Of a DNA stretch of 64,000 bases, positions 8,875 through 18,463 are shown one piece after another; position 1 is the first letter of the stretch; each line of letters begins with the position of its first letter. The notes below the pieces were generated by a model that was given only the letters and a program-made list of their open reading frames with translations, was not told the origin of the DNA and searched no databases. The DNA lies in NCBI GenBank assembly GCA_905181585.1, contig CAJIYG010000003.1, positions 204,702 to 268,701 of the forward strand, in the 5' to 3' direction. Source of the DNA: an uncultured Flavobacteriales bacterium (GTDB lineage Bacteria > Bacteroidota > Bacteroidia > Flavobacteriales > BACL11). The position numbers and the translations under genes were made by a program.

Positions 8875-8911
8875 TTACAAATATCAGAATTTTTAATTTT
8901 AATATTTATAA
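8875..8911. promoter_or_regulatory. Candidate operator upstream of crtI
   Basis: TTACAAAT at 8875-8882 and ATTTATAA at 8904-8911 form an imperfect dyad (one mismatch, 21-base gap) just upstream of the crtI start. The left arm is identical to an arm of the dyad at 31223-31248. In such AT-rich DNA chance matches are possible. Confidence 0.3.
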
Positions 8912-8938
8912 TAAATCAATAAAGAATTTAATAAAAAT

Positions 8939-10375
8939 TTAGATGTTCCAAAGAAGTGGAACTAAGAAGTAGACTAATAGTGTTAATACAAAAATTGAAA
9001 TTAGATTCATCCAAAACCCCTTTTTTACCATATCATTTATTGTTAAAAGTTTAGACCCAAAGACAACTGCATTAGGGGGTGTTGCAACTGGAAGCATAAA
9101 TGCGCAAGAGGCAGCTACAGTTGCTCCAATTAATAAATAATAAGGATGAATATTTATTACAGTTGATAGTGATACTAAGACAGGAAGTATCATTGCTGTT
9201 GTAGCTAAATTAGATGTTATTTCTGTAAGGAAATTTACTGAGGCGATTAGAATAAAAAGAAGTAAAATGAATGGGAACGATTCCAGTGATGTTAATTGAT
9301 TACCTATCCATACTGCTAATCCGCTTGAGTCAAAACCTTTAGCAAGCGCCATACCACCACCAAAAAGTAATAATATTCCCCAGGGAAGTTTTGTGGTGTC
9401 TTCCCATTTTAAGATTGTACTTTTGATATTTCTAGTAGGTAAAATAAATAGTGTAACAGCACTGATTATTGCAATTATTGTATCATCGATATTTGGTATT
9501 AATTTTTTAAGAACAAAAGATTGAATAATCCACAACAAAGCTGTAAATATAAAAACTATTAAAACAGTTTTTTCTTCATATGATATTTTCCCCAATGATT
9601 TAATCTGATTGTTTATTTCATCTTTTCCTGACGAAAATTCTTTGCTTTTAAATTTAAATGCATATTTAGTTAAGTATGCCCAGCATATGGTTAAAAGTAT
9701 GATACTTACAGGTAATCCAAAAGACATCCACTCTAAAAATGTAATTTCAATATTATAATTTGTTTTTATAACTCCTGCAAAAACTAAGTTTGGCGGAGTA
9801 CCAATTAATGTAGCCATTCCACCAATTGAAGCACTATATGCAATTGCTAGCATAAGTGCTTTTCCAAAAGTTATATTCTCGTTTTCTAGTGTTTGTGGAT
9901 TATCTTTTAATTGTGCTATTATAGCTAAAGCAACAGGAAGCATCATTACAGAGGTTGCTGTATTGGAAATCCACATAGAAAGAAAGGCTGTAGCAATCAT
10001 GAAGCCTAAAATTATATTAGATTTATTTGTCCCTACTAATCTTATAATGTTTAATGCAATTCTTTTGTGGAGATTCCATTTTTCAATTGCAATTGCTAAT
10101 ATGAATCCGCCAATAAATAAAAATATAAACTTATGACCAAATGCTGCTGTAGTTGTTTTTAAATCTAATCCACCGGTTAATGGAAACAATATTATTGGTA
10201 GTAAAGCTGTGACTGAAATTGGAGCAGCCTCTGTTATCCACCAAATAGCAATCCAAATTGTTGAAGCTAAAATAGCTTTTCCTTCTTGTGAGAGCCCAGA
10301 TGGGTCTGCAAAAATAAGTATTAGTATAAACACTAAAGGACCTAATAATAAACCAAAATATTTTTTATTTAACAT
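8939..10375 (-). CDS. DASS/SLC13-family sodium:dicarboxylate (anion) symporter
   Basis: A membrane carrier of 478 residues with about 12 hydrophobic segments. It carries the divalent-anion:Na+ symporter (DASS) hallmarks: ISNTATSVMMLPVALAI (SNT motif in the first half) and a second SNL motif in EITSNLATTAMILPVL, plus IGTPPNLVFAG and ATPPNAVVFGS. These bind Na+ and the carboxylate group in the family. I place the start at 10375, where the ATG overlaps the stop of the upstream gene (TAATG); the longer frame upstream encodes a non-hydrophobic Cys-rich stretch that is only the neighbour's 3' end read out of frame. Exact substrate (C4-dicarboxylate, sulfate, phosphate) cannot be read. Confidence 0.88.
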   Translation of the reverse strand: MLNKKYFGLLLGPLVFILILIFADPSGLSQEGKAILASTIWIAIWWITEAAPISVTALLPIILFPLTGGLDLKTTTAAFGHKFIFLFIGGFILAIAIEKWNLHKRIALNIIRLVGTNKSNIILGFMIATAFLSMWISNTATSVMMLPVALAIIAQLKDNPQTLENENITFGKALMLAIAYSASIGGMATLIGTPPNLVFAGVIKTNYNIEITFLEWMSFGLPVSIILLTICWAYLTKYAFKFKSKEFSSGKDEINNQIKSLGKISYEEKTVLIVFIFTALLWIIQSFVLKKLIPNIDDTIIAIISAVTLFILPTRNIKSTILKWEDTTKLPWGILLLFGGGMALAKGFDSSGLAVWIGNQLTSLESFPFILLLFILIASVNFLTEITSNLATTAMILPVLVSLSTVINIHPYYLLIGATVAASCAFMLPVATPPNAVVFGSKLLTINDMVKKGFWMNLISIFVLTLLVYFLVPLLWNI

Positions 10376-11280
10376 TAATAAAGAATTTCTGTTGCATAAA
10401 CAGCGAGAGGGCTTAATTGATGACCAACATTTGGAAGAGTGGCAAAACTCCAATTAAAGGAACAACCAATTTCTATAGATTTATTTTCAGCTAAATTATA
10501 AAAATAATTTGCTCTTGTGAATCTATTGACTCCTTGCTGATCTACAATACTATTTCTTCTTAAACCAGAATCATTAGGATCGTTGTCGTTTTCACCAATA
10601 AGGATTGTTAATTCTTTAGATAATAAATTGGTTACACTACTAATATCCAATGGACTATCTTTTACCCCATAAGGAAAACTAATACTTTCGTCTAATGTTG
10701 TATACCACCCCGAAGAGATTGCAATGATTCTATTACATTTTTGAGATTGATTGAAAATAAGAAATCTATGGGCAAATTGCCCCCCAGCTGAAAAGCCTAT
10801 TAAATCGTAATTAAGATTTGTATTACCAATACTTGAGCTAAATAAATCAAATAATGGGTCAATAATTGAAGTGGTCCAGTTTTCTTTATTATTAAGTGTT
10901 TGAGGAGTTGGATTGTCTCCGTCAACAAAAATATTTGCAAGGTTAAAAGCGTCTCCTCCTGGAAAGTATACGCTGTTAAACTCTGGAGAAATAATTATAA
11001 AGCCTTTTTGATTAGCTTCATTTATTAATACATCTCTTGATTGTGATGCATTTCTATCAGCACCATGAATTACAAAAAGTATCGGAGTTGAATTAGATAT
11101 TTGTGGTGGTAGATGGTAGAAAACTTCAACTGTCTTGTTGCCTGTTAGAGGATATTGGCTAAAAATAAATGAACCTGTTCCTGAAATGTTTATATTATTA
11201 CCGGATTGGATTACGAGTTCTTCATTCTTGTCACAAGAAAATAGTATAGAAAAAAATATTAGTATTGATAGTTTTTTCAT
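10375..11280 (-). CDS. Secreted alpha/beta-hydrolase lipoprotein
   Basis: The signal sequence ends in a lipobox (ILFSC, Cys 16), so the protein is probably anchored to a membrane. The hydrolase core shows ILFVIHGADRNAS (oxyanion-hole HG), the nucleophile elbow GFSAGGQF (Ser about 165), an acidic residue in LIGENDND, and His in PNVGHQLSP near the C-terminus, giving a complete Ser-Asp-His triad. Substrate unknown. It is followed by the DASS symporter through a TAATG junction, so an esterase that frees a carboxylate taken up by the symporter is a reasonable inference but not shown. Confidence 0.78.
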   Translation of the reverse strand: MKKLSILIFFSILFSCDKNEELVIQSGNNINISGTGSFIFSQYPLTGNKTVEVFYHLPPQISNSTPILFVIHGADRNASQSRDVLINEANQKGFIIISPEFNSVYFPGGDAFNLANIFVDGDNPTPQTLNNKENWTTSIIDPLFDLFSSSIGNTNLNYDLIGFSAGGQFAHRFLIFNQSQKCNRIIAISSGWYTTLDESISFPYGVKDSPLDISSVTNLLSKELTILIGENDNDPNDSGLRRNSIVDQQGVNRFTRANYFYNLAENKSIEIGCSFNWSFATLPNVGHQLSPLAVYATEILY

Positions 11281-11401
11281 TTAAGAATTTTTATGTAAAA
11301 ATATATAAAATATAAGTTCTAAATACTCTTACTTTTTAAAGATTATTTGCGTCTTAGAAAAATAAATAATTGATATATTTTTTTTATTTTTAACGAACAC
11401 A

Positions 11402-11420
11402 AATAGAAATTATTTCTATT
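11402..11420. promoter_or_regulatory. Perfect 19-base palindrome between divergent genes
   Basis: AATAGAAAT-T-ATTTCTATT is a perfect inverted repeat midway between the esterase lipoprotein and the giant adhesin, the only marked symmetry in this 190-base divergent region. It could be an operator for either gene. No TAnnTTTG element is obvious next to it. Confidence 0.4.
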
Positions 11421-11471
11421 CGTAATAACTTTTAATTTCATTCTAAAATATATTATAAACATTAAATTATC

Positions 11472-14400
11472 ATGAAAAAATATTTTATTTCATTTCTATG
11501 TCTCTTCCTATTTCCTTTTTTACTAGTATCTCAATCTACTAATTCCACTTCATTAATACTTCAAGGGATAATGGATTTTACTCTTCCATCTGGGGGGAAT
11601 ACAGGTAAAGCTATTCATTTTACAGCTTTAGATTCTATCTCAGATCTTAGTTTGTATGGAGTTGGTGTAGCAAATAATGGTGGTGGTACTGACGGTGAAG
11701 AGTTTGAGTTTCCAGCTATTTCAGTATTGCCTGGAGATGAAATTTTGATAGCAAGATCTATTTCAGACATGAATTCTTATTTTGATAGTTGTTATGCTGA
11801 ATTTGATCATGTCATACAAGCATCATCTTCAATTTCTCAAAATGGTGATGATGCAATTGAATTATTTTTTAATGATTCCGTTGTTGAAACATTTGGTGAT
11901 ATTAATGTGGATGGAACTGGTTCTGATTGGGAATATACAGATTCTTGGGCCTACAAAGACTCGTCAGGTTTAGTAACTTTTTCTGGAAGTAATTGGATTT
12001 TTGGTGGGGTTGATTGTACAGATGGTTCGGTAACTTCATACTCTTCATCTTGCCCTTACCCTTTGTGTCCATTACCTTCTACTTCAGGTTGTACTGATCC
12101 TTTTGCTCTTAATTATGACCCAAGTGCCACATTCAATGATGGGTCTTGTTTGTATTCTGGGTGTTTGGACCCACTTGCTCTTAATTATTGTTCTTCGTGT
12201 AACGTAAGTGATAGTGCTTCTTGTATTTATCCAACTTGTAATTTACTTGACTTATATGAAGATTTTGAGAGTAATAATTTAACAAACAATGGTTGGATTA
12301 CTTATTCTGGTTCTCAGGCTTTAATCTCATTGTCATCTACTAATCCACTATCTGGATCAGTAAGTTTACAATCTAGCGGTGGTTATTCAAATTGGAGTAA
12401 TTGGAATTCTCCTTACTCTGAAGCTGATGCTTTTTCTTACACAACACATATTTCTGAATCAATTATATGCCTAGATTTTACAAATTCATCAAGTACTATT
12501 AATCTTAATGCTCTTGTCGATTTGACTGGTCCTTCTTCAACATATCCTTACAGTTGGATGCGAATGAAAGTAAATGATACTGTTGTTGCAGATGTTAATG
12601 GAAATACTGCTTTTACTAGATCTTATACAAGCTCTAATAATTTATCTGGAAATGTTGGTGTGCTTTCAGCTCCAACAACTGTGATATATGACTTGTCAAG
12701 CTATGCTGGTCAATCTAATGTTAGTATTTCTTTTGAGTCTTCATGTCGAAGTGTAACTGATTTAGCTCAAATAGATGATATAAATATTTTTAATGTTTAC
12801 ACATGTTCATATTTTAACGTTTCATCAGCAATAACTAATCCGTCTTGTCCGCTTGCTAGCGATGGTATGGCTTATGTCTCTGCATCTAATGATTCTTTGT
12901 ATAATGATACTTATAGTTATTTATGGAATGATGGTCAAACAAATGACACTGCTACAGCTCTATCTGCTGGAACATATTCTTGTATTGTTACAGGAAACAC
13001 ATATGGTTGTTCTGATACAGTTCTTGTTACATTAGTTGATCCTTCATCAATTTCTGTTTCTAGTATAATTGTAGATGCTCTATCTTCTAACAGTAATGAT
13101 GGTTCAGTTGATTTAACAATTTCTGGAGGAACTCCTTGTCTTAGCGGAAATTTATATTCCTTTTTATGGTCAACTGGAGATACTACTGAAGATGTTTCAG
13201 GACTAGCTCCAGGAAATATTAGTTGCGTGATTACCGACTGTAACGGATGTACTTATCAATGGTCTGGGGTTGTGTCTGTTAACCTTGTAAGCGGTTGTAC
13301 TGATCCTTTAGCTAATAATTTTAATCCTAACGCAAACTATGATGATGGTTCTTGTATTTATTCAGGATGTACTGATCCATTAGCATTAAATTATAATCCT
13401 CAAGCGTCTATTGAAGATAGTTCGTGTACTTATCCTTCAAGTTTATCCCTACAAGGAGTTTTAGACTTAACTGTTCCTTCTGGTGGTAGCGATGGTAAGG
13501 CAATTCATTTAGTAGCTTTAGATTCTATTTCAGATTTAAGTATTTATGCTATTGGAGTTGCTAACAATGGAGGAGGAACGGATGGGATAGAATACACATT
13601 TCCATCAATTTCTTTGTCTGAAGGAGATCATTTGCTATTAGCTAGATCACCTGCTGAAATGTCTTTATATTTTGATGCCTGCTATATTGAGTTTGATCAT
13701 ATTCTTGTTGCCTCTACTTCTATTTCTCAAAACGGAGATGATGCTATAGAATTATTTATGGATAGTATTGTGGTTGAAACGTTTGGAGATATTAATGTTG
13801 ATGGTTCTGGTGAGCCTTGGGAATATTTAGACTCTTGGGCATATAAAGATACTTCAGGCCTTGTATCTTTTTCAGGTGGGAATTGGATATTTGGTGGCGT
13901 TAACTGTTCTGATGGATCAACTACAACTTATAGTTCTTCATGTCCATATCCTATCTGTCCTCCTCTTCCTAATATTGGATGTACAGATTCAACTGCTTTA
14001 AATTATGACCCCCTTGCTACAACAGATGATGGATCTTGTTTATATCAATTGGGATGTACAGATTCAACAGCTCTAAACTTTGATTTATCAGCTATTGTTG
14101 ATGATGGTTCATGTCTTTATCCAGTTTCAGGATGTACTGATTCTTCTGCTACAAATTATAATTCGTTAGCAACAACAGATGATGGTTCATGTTTTTATTT
14201 TGCAGTTAATTTATCACTTCAAGGAATTATGGATTTAACTGTGCCACAAGGGGGAAGTGCCGGGAAAGCTATTCACTTAATAGCAACTGACTCTATTGCT
14301 GATTTGAGTGTTTATGGAATTGGTGTTGCGAATAATGGTGGAGGAACTGACAGTATTGAATATGTTTTTCCAGTGATGTCAGTGAATCCTGGAGAAAATA

Positions 14401-17400
14401 TTTTGTTATGTAGAGACTCTATTGCAATGTCTTTATATTTTGATGCATGCTATGGTGAGTTTGATTATATTTTGCAAGCAAATAATAATATTTCTCAAAA
14501 TGGAGATGATGCTATTGAACTTTACAAGATTTTAAGTTCATCACCTGCACCAACATCTTATACAGTAAATTCTGGTAATTATTATTATTCACCCTCTAAT
14601 TTTAATATAAATATTGGAGATACTGTTATTTGGTTAAATGCTGGAGGATATCATAACGTAAATTTTATTAATTCTTCTATTACTGGGCTTTCTTATGGAA
14701 ACCCTGAGAGTTTTATTTCTTCCCCAACAAGTGGTTCATTTTTATACTCTCATGTTTTTACATTACCTGGATCCTATACATATGATTGTTCGGTTGGAAG
14801 TCATGCTCAAAATGGTATGGTTGCTTCACTTTCTGTTCAAAATAATTTTACATATTCAAGTGTTGTTGTGGAAACATTCGGTGATATAAATTTGGATGGA
14901 ACTGGTACCCCTTGGGATTATTTAGATGCATGGGCTTATAAAGATAATAATGGTTCAGTATCTTTTTCTGGAAATAACTGGATTTTTGGTGGAGTTAACT
15001 GTTCAGATGGCTCAACTACAACTTATAACTCATCATGTCCTTATCCTTTATGTCCTGCACAAACAAATACAGGATGTACCGATTCTTCTGCTACAAATTA
15101 TGATCCTTTAGCAACAACTGATGATGGCTCATGTACCTACACGGCATCACCAATATTCTTTTCAGAGTATGCTGAAGGATCTTCGAATAACAAATATTTT
15201 GAAGTTTATAACCCTACAACAGATACTGTTGACTTATCATTATACGCATATCCTAATGTTGGAAATGCACCAAACAATCCAGGAGATTATGAATACTGGA
15301 ATGAATTTGCTGCAGGAGCTGTAATTTTACCAAATGATGTTTATGTAGTAGCTCACCCATCTTCGGATCCAATAATTTTAGCTCAAGCAGATGAAACATT
15401 CACCTATCTAAGTAATGGAGATGATGGTTTTGGGCTCGTTTTTGGTGATCAAACAACTTATCAAGTTATTGATTGGCTAGGAGATTGGAATGGAGATCCA
15501 GGTAATGGATGGGATGTTGCTGGTATCACGGATGCTACTAAGGACCATACTTTAGTAAGAAAATGTGATGTTAATACTGGTGATACTAGTTGGACAAATT
15601 CTGCTGGAACAGATTCATTAAATTCACAGTGGACTGTATATCCCCAAAACACTTGGACTTATTTAGGATATCACATTAATCCATGTAACAATACAGGAAT
15701 TACAGGATGTACAGATTCAACTGCATTAAATTATGATTCTTTAGCAACATTAGATGATGGATCGTGTTTATATCCCATATATGGATGTACTGATTCTATA
15801 GCTTTAAATTACAATCCATTAGCAACTGTTGACGACGGATCGTGTAATTACACATCACAACCAATGGCTAATTTATTCTTTTCAGAATATGCAGAAGGTT
15901 CTTCAAATAATAAATATTTTGAGATTTACAATCCTACAACAGATACTATTGACTTGTCATTTTATGCTTATCCTAATGTTTCTAATGCACCAAGTACAAT
16001 TGGGGCCTACGAATATTGGAATGAATTTGATGCAGGAGCTATAATTTTACCAAATGACGTTTATGTAGTAGCTCACCCATCTTCAGATCCAATAATTTTA
16101 GCTCAAGCTGACGAAACACATGGTTATTTAAGTAATGGAGATGATGGTTTTGGACTTGTTTACGGAGATCAAATATCATATCAAATTTTAGATTGGTTAG
16201 GGGATTGGAACGGAGATCCAGGTTCAGGATGGGATGTTGCTGGTGTTACAAATGCCACTAAGGATCATACTTTAGTAAGAAAATGTGATGTTACAGCTGG
16301 TGATACTAGTTGGACAAATTCTGCTGGAACCGATTCATTAAATTCACAATGGACTGTATATCCACAAAATACATGGATTTATTTAGGTTCTCATATCACT
16401 CCTTGTAATTTTGTATATGGATGTACAGATACTTTGGCATCTAATTATGATTCTTTAGCAACAATAGATGATGGCTCTTGTTGTATTGATGGCTGTATGG
16501 ATATTAATTCATTAAATTATGATTCACTTGCTACTTGTGATGATGGTTCATGTATTCCATTTATCTATGGTTGTACGGATTCATTAGCATTAAACTACTA
16601 TCCTGGAGCAAACACGGATGATGGTTCTTGTGTCTATTCAGGTTGTACTGACCCGAATGCATCTAACTATGATCCAAATGCTACTATTGACGATGGTTCA
16701 TGTTTATACATGAATTGTTCAAACCCTGTTCCTTCTGGATTGTTTGTGAATTGGACAACAGATACTAAAGCTTCAGTTTCATGGGACAATATGAATGATA
16801 GTGCATGTATGGTATTTAAATACTTTATAAGATACAGAGTAGATAACTTAGATGGTACTTTTGGTAACTGGGTGACTAAGTCAGCTGGTGTTGGTAATGG
16901 ACTATGTAACTTTGGTCTTAATACCACTGAGAAGAGATTACAATTCTTAACAGCTGCAACTACTTATCAATTTAAGATGAAAGCTTTTTACTGTGGTGGA
17001 ACGGAATCAGGTTATTCACAAGCTGCAAGCTTTACTACTGGAGCAGATTGTCCTCCAATGACTAACTTAGGTGTACAAACATTTAATGGAAATCAAGCTA
17101 AAGCTACATTCTCTTGGGATACTACAGGAGCTTATGTTTTCGCAAGAATTGCATTAAGAGTAGATACTACAGGTGCATCTTGGGGAACAGCTGGTGGATT
17201 CGGTGTGTACTATCCAACCTTTAGTGTGAATAAGTTCGGTTTAACTCCTGGACAGTCATACAGAGCTCAAGGAAGAACATTCTGTGATTCTAATGTTACA
17301 TCTTATAGATCAACGTGGACAGCGCCAGTACTGTGGACACAACCCGGAACTTTAATTAGAATGGAGTCTACAAGTCAGATCAATAACTTAGATGTTTACC

Positions 17401-17630
17401 CTAACCCATCAAAAGATATCTTTAACATAAGATTTGTATCAGAGACAATACAAGACTTAAGTATTAGAGTAATCAATATAATGGGAGAGTTAGTATATGA
17501 AGAAAAAGCAAATCAATTTATTGGTGAGTATACTAAGCAGATTAATTTAGCAGATAGCTCAAAAGGAATTTATTTTATTGAAATTGTTACAACTGATGGA
17601 ATTGTAAACAAAAAAATAATTTTAAACTAA
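11472..17630 (+). CDS. Giant T9SS-secreted surface protein with LTD, SprB, GCTD repeats and an inserted cupredoxin
   Basis: A 2052-residue secreted, probably cell-surface adhesin. Order by approximate residue: signal peptide 1-20; LTD1 27-200; GCTD repeats 1-2; jelly-roll/MAM-like domain 255-447; two SprB-type repeats 447-606; GCTD 3-4; LTD2 656-832; GCTD 5-7; LTD3 912-1197 with a cupredoxin domain inserted at 1018-1130; GCTD 8; LTD4 1226-1408; GCTD 9-10; LTD5 1465-1648; GCTD 11-14; two fibronectin-like domains 1748-1963; T9SS type A sorting tail 1970-2052 starting LDVYPNPSKD. The T9SS tail directs export and surface attachment. The next two genes also carry LTDs, forming an operon. Lamin-tail domains are typical of secreted Bacteroidota proteins; ligand unknown. 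Confidence 0.9.
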   Translation: MKKYFISFLCLFLFPFLLVSQSTNSTSLILQGIMDFTLPSGGNTGKAIHFTALDSISDLSLYGVGVANNGGGTDGEEFEFPAISVLPGDEILIARSISDMNSYFDSCYAEFDHVIQASSSISQNGDDAIELFFNDSVVETFGDINVDGTGSDWEYTDSWAYKDSSGLVTFSGSNWIFGGVDCTDGSVTSYSSSCPYPLCPLPSTSGCTDPFALNYDPSATFNDGSCLYSGCLDPLALNYCSSCNVSDSASCIYPTCNLLDLYEDFESNNLTNNGWITYSGSQALISLSSTNPLSGSVSLQSSGGYSNWSNWNSPYSEADAFSYTTHISESIICLDFTNSSSTINLNALVDLTGPSSTYPYSWMRMKVNDTVVADVNGNTAFTRSYTSSNNLSGNVGVLSAPTTVIYDLSSYAGQSNVSISFESSCRSVTDLAQIDDINIFNVYTCSYFNVSSAITNPSCPLASDGMAYVSASNDSLYNDTYSYLWNDGQTNDTATALSAGTYSCIVTGNTYGCSDTVLVTLVDPSSISVSSIIVDALSSNSNDGSVDLTISGGTPCLSGNLYSFLWSTGDTTEDVSGLAPGNISCVITDCNGCTYQWSGVVSVNLVSGCTDPLANNFNPNANYDDGSCIYSGCTDPLALNYNPQASIEDSSCTYPSSLSLQGVLDLTVPSGGSDGKAIHLVALDSISDLSIYAIGVANNGGGTDGIEYTFPSISLSEGDHLLLARSPAEMSLYFDACYIEFDHILVASTSISQNGDDAIELFMDSIVVETFGDINVDGSGEPWEYLDSWAYKDTSGLVSFSGGNWIFGGVNCSDGSTTTYSSSCPYPICPPLPNIGCTDSTALNYDPLATTDDGSCLYQLGCTDSTALNFDLSAIVDDGSCLYPVSGCTDSSATNYNSLATTDDGSCFYFAVNLSLQGIMDLTVPQGGSAGKAIHLIATDSIADLSVYGIGVANNGGGTDSIEYVFPVMSVNPGENILLCRDSIAMSLYFDACYGEFDYILQANNNISQNGDDAIELYKILSSSPAPTSYTVNSGNYYYSPSNFNINIGDTVIWLNAGGYHNVNFINSSITGLSYGNPESFISSPTSGSFLYSHVFTLPGSYTYDCSVGSHAQNGMVASLSVQNNFTYSSVVVETFGDINLDGTGTPWDYLDAWAYKDNNGSVSFSGNNWIFGGVNCSDGSTTTYNSSCPYPLCPAQTNTGCTDSSATNYDPLATTDDGSCTYTASPIFFSEYAEGSSNNKYFEVYNPTTDTVDLSLYAYPNVGNAPNNPGDYEYWNEFAAGAVILPNDVYVVAHPSSDPIILAQADETFTYLSNGDDGFGLVFGDQTTYQVIDWLGDWNGDPGNGWDVAGITDATKDHTLVRKCDVNTGDTSWTNSAGTDSLNSQWTVYPQNTWTYLGYHINPCNNTGITGCTDSTALNYDSLATLDDGSCLYPIYGCTDSIALNYNPLATVDDGSCNYTSQPMANLFFSEYAEGSSNNKYFEIYNPTTDTIDLSFYAYPNVSNAPSTIGAYEYWNEFDAGAIILPNDVYVVAHPSSDPIILAQADETHGYLSNGDDGFGLVYGDQISYQILDWLGDWNGDPGSGWDVAGVTNATKDHTLVRKCDVTAGDTSWTNSAGTDSLNSQWTVYPQNTWIYLGSHITPCNFVYGCTDTLASNYDSLATIDDGSCCIDGCMDINSLNYDSLATCDDGSCIPFIYGCTDSLALNYYPGANTDDGSCVYSGCTDPNASNYDPNATIDDGSCLYMNCSNPVPSGLFVNWTTDTKASVSWDNMNDSACMVFKYFIRYRVDNLDGTFGNWVTKSAGVGNGLCNFGLNTTEKRLQFLTAATTYQFKMKAFYCGGTESGYSQAASFTTGADCPPMTNLGVQTFNGNQAKATFSWDTTGAYVFARIALRVDTTGASWGTAGGFGVYYPTFSVNKFGLTPGQSYRAQGRTFCDSNVTSYRSTWTAPVLWTQPGTLIRMESTSQINNLDVYPNPSKDIFNIRFVSETIQDLSIRVINIMGELVYEEKANQFIGEYTKQINLADSSKGIYFIEIVTTDGIVNKKIILN
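14524..14860 (+). other. Cupredoxin domain inserted in LTD3 of the adhesin
   Basis: LTD3 runs normally to DDAIELY, is interrupted by about 112 residues, then resumes at VVVETFGDIN exactly where LTD1, LTD2 and the 17638 gene continue directly. The insert begins with a Pro-rich linker (SSSPAPTSYT) and shows the type 1 copper ligand set: His in GGYHNVNF, then Cys, His and Met in YDCSVGSHAQNGM with C-x4-H-x4-M spacing as in nitrite-reductase-type cupredoxins. It could bind copper and pass electrons, or serve only as a structural decoration. Confidence 0.75.
15148..16415 (+). repeat. Duplicated LTD4/LTD5 module in the adhesin
   Basis: The segments at about 15148-15695 and 15865-16415 are near-identical at protein and DNA level (shared FFSEYAEGSSNNKYFE, VYVVAHPSSDPIILAQADE, DHTLVRKCDV), separated by two GCTD repeats. 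This points to a recent internal tandem duplication of an LTD plus GCTD unit. It is also a place where short-read assembly could collapse copies. Confidence 0.85.
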
Positions 17631-17637
17631 ACAAAAA

Positions 17638-18459
17638 ATGCAAAAAATATATTTAATAATTATAATATTAATATCGCCATTTTTAATTTTTGGTCAAAAT
17701 GATATATCTCTTAAAGGAGTTATCGATTTTGATTTGGTTTCTGCTGGATATACTGGCAAAGCTATTCACTTAGTTGCTAATACTAATATCAGTGATTTAA
17801 GCTCTTATGGAATTGGAGTTGCAAATAATGCAAATGGTGGGGATGGGCAGGAATATACGTTTCCTGCTATTTCATTATCTATTGGTGATCAAGTATTACT
17901 AGCTAGAGATAGTACAGCTATGTCTAATTATTTTGATAATTGTTTTAGTTATTTTGATGTTATTTTGCCAGCATCAAATGCAATTTCTCAAAATGGAAAT
18001 GATGCTGTTGAATTATTTTTTAATGGTAATATTATTGAAACCTTTGGAGATGTTAATGTTGATGGAACAGGAACTCCTTGGGAATATTTAGACTCATGGG
18101 CATATAAAGATCCTTCAGGATCAGTTTCTTTTTCAGGAGAAAATTGGATCTTTGGTGGGGTAGGATGTACGGTAGGTTCAATAACTACCCAAACTTCTTC
18201 ATGTCCATATCCTTTATGTGCTTCACAATCGTCTATAAATAATTTTTCAATTTTTAATGACACTAAATTATATCCTAATCCTAGTAGTGATTTTCTTTTC
18301 TTTAATAATAATATTAAGAATGTAAAAATTTTTGATTCTATTGGAAAAGAAATTACAAATGTTGCTGTTTTTGATAATATGATAGAGATCAGTGGATTAA
18401 GCAATGGAGTATATTTTTTAAGTGCAAAGAATATTAAAACAACATTTATTAAAAAATAA
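17638..18459 (+). CDS. T9SS-secreted single lamin-tail-domain protein
   Basis: 273 residues: signal peptide (about 1-19, ending IFGQ), one LTD (about 22-200) that matches LTD1-3 of the adhesin (GKAIHLVA, SYGIGVANN, NGNDAVELFFNG, ENWIFGGVGC), and a T9SS type A tail beginning KLYPNPSSDF near 215. No GCTD repeats. It starts seven bases after the adhesin stop and likely shares its transcript. It looks like a minimal paralogue made from one LTD of the giant neighbour, or its progenitor. Confidence 0.85.
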   Translation: MQKIYLIIIILISPFLIFGQNDISLKGVIDFDLVSAGYTGKAIHLVANTNISDLSSYGIGVANNANGGDGQEYTFPAISLSIGDQVLLARDSTAMSNYFDNCFSYFDVILPASNAISQNGNDAVELFFNGNIIETFGDVNVDGTGTPWEYLDSWAYKDPSGSVSFSGENWIFGGVGCTVGSITTQTSSCPYPLCASQSSINNFSIFNDTKLYPNPSSDFLFFNNNIKNVKIFDSIGKEITNVAVFDNMIEISGLSNGVYFLSAKNIKTTFIKK

Positions 18460-18463
18460 ACAA

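Larger units (their letters stand above)
12087..16710 (+). repeat. Fourteen GCTD...DDGSC repeats within the adhesin
   Basis: Units of about 24 residues, beginning GC[TLM]D and ending [DE]D[GS]SC, occur in groups of 2, 2, 3, 1, 2 and 4 between the larger domains. Each has two Cys and an Asp/Asn-rich loop (NYDP, DDGSC), a composition like thrombospondin type 3 calcium-binding repeats. They probably form rigid Ca2+-stabilised linkers (inference). Copy 2 is the most divergent. One further copy lies in the lipoprotein gene at 18464. Confidence 0.85.

Noticed and set aside
12087..16710. Regularly spaced repeats that might suggest a CRISPR array
   Set aside because: They are in-frame protein repeats (GCTD...DDGSC) of the adhesin with degenerate DNA; no spacer pattern and no cas genes.
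16667..16927. An 86-codon minus-strand frame in the adhesin
   Set aside because: Shadow of the fibronectin-like region of the adhesin.
17988..18404. A 138-codon open frame on the minus strand
   Set aside because: It is antisense to the LTD protein at 17638, whose signal peptide, domain and sorting tail are convincing; the antisense product shows no domain.
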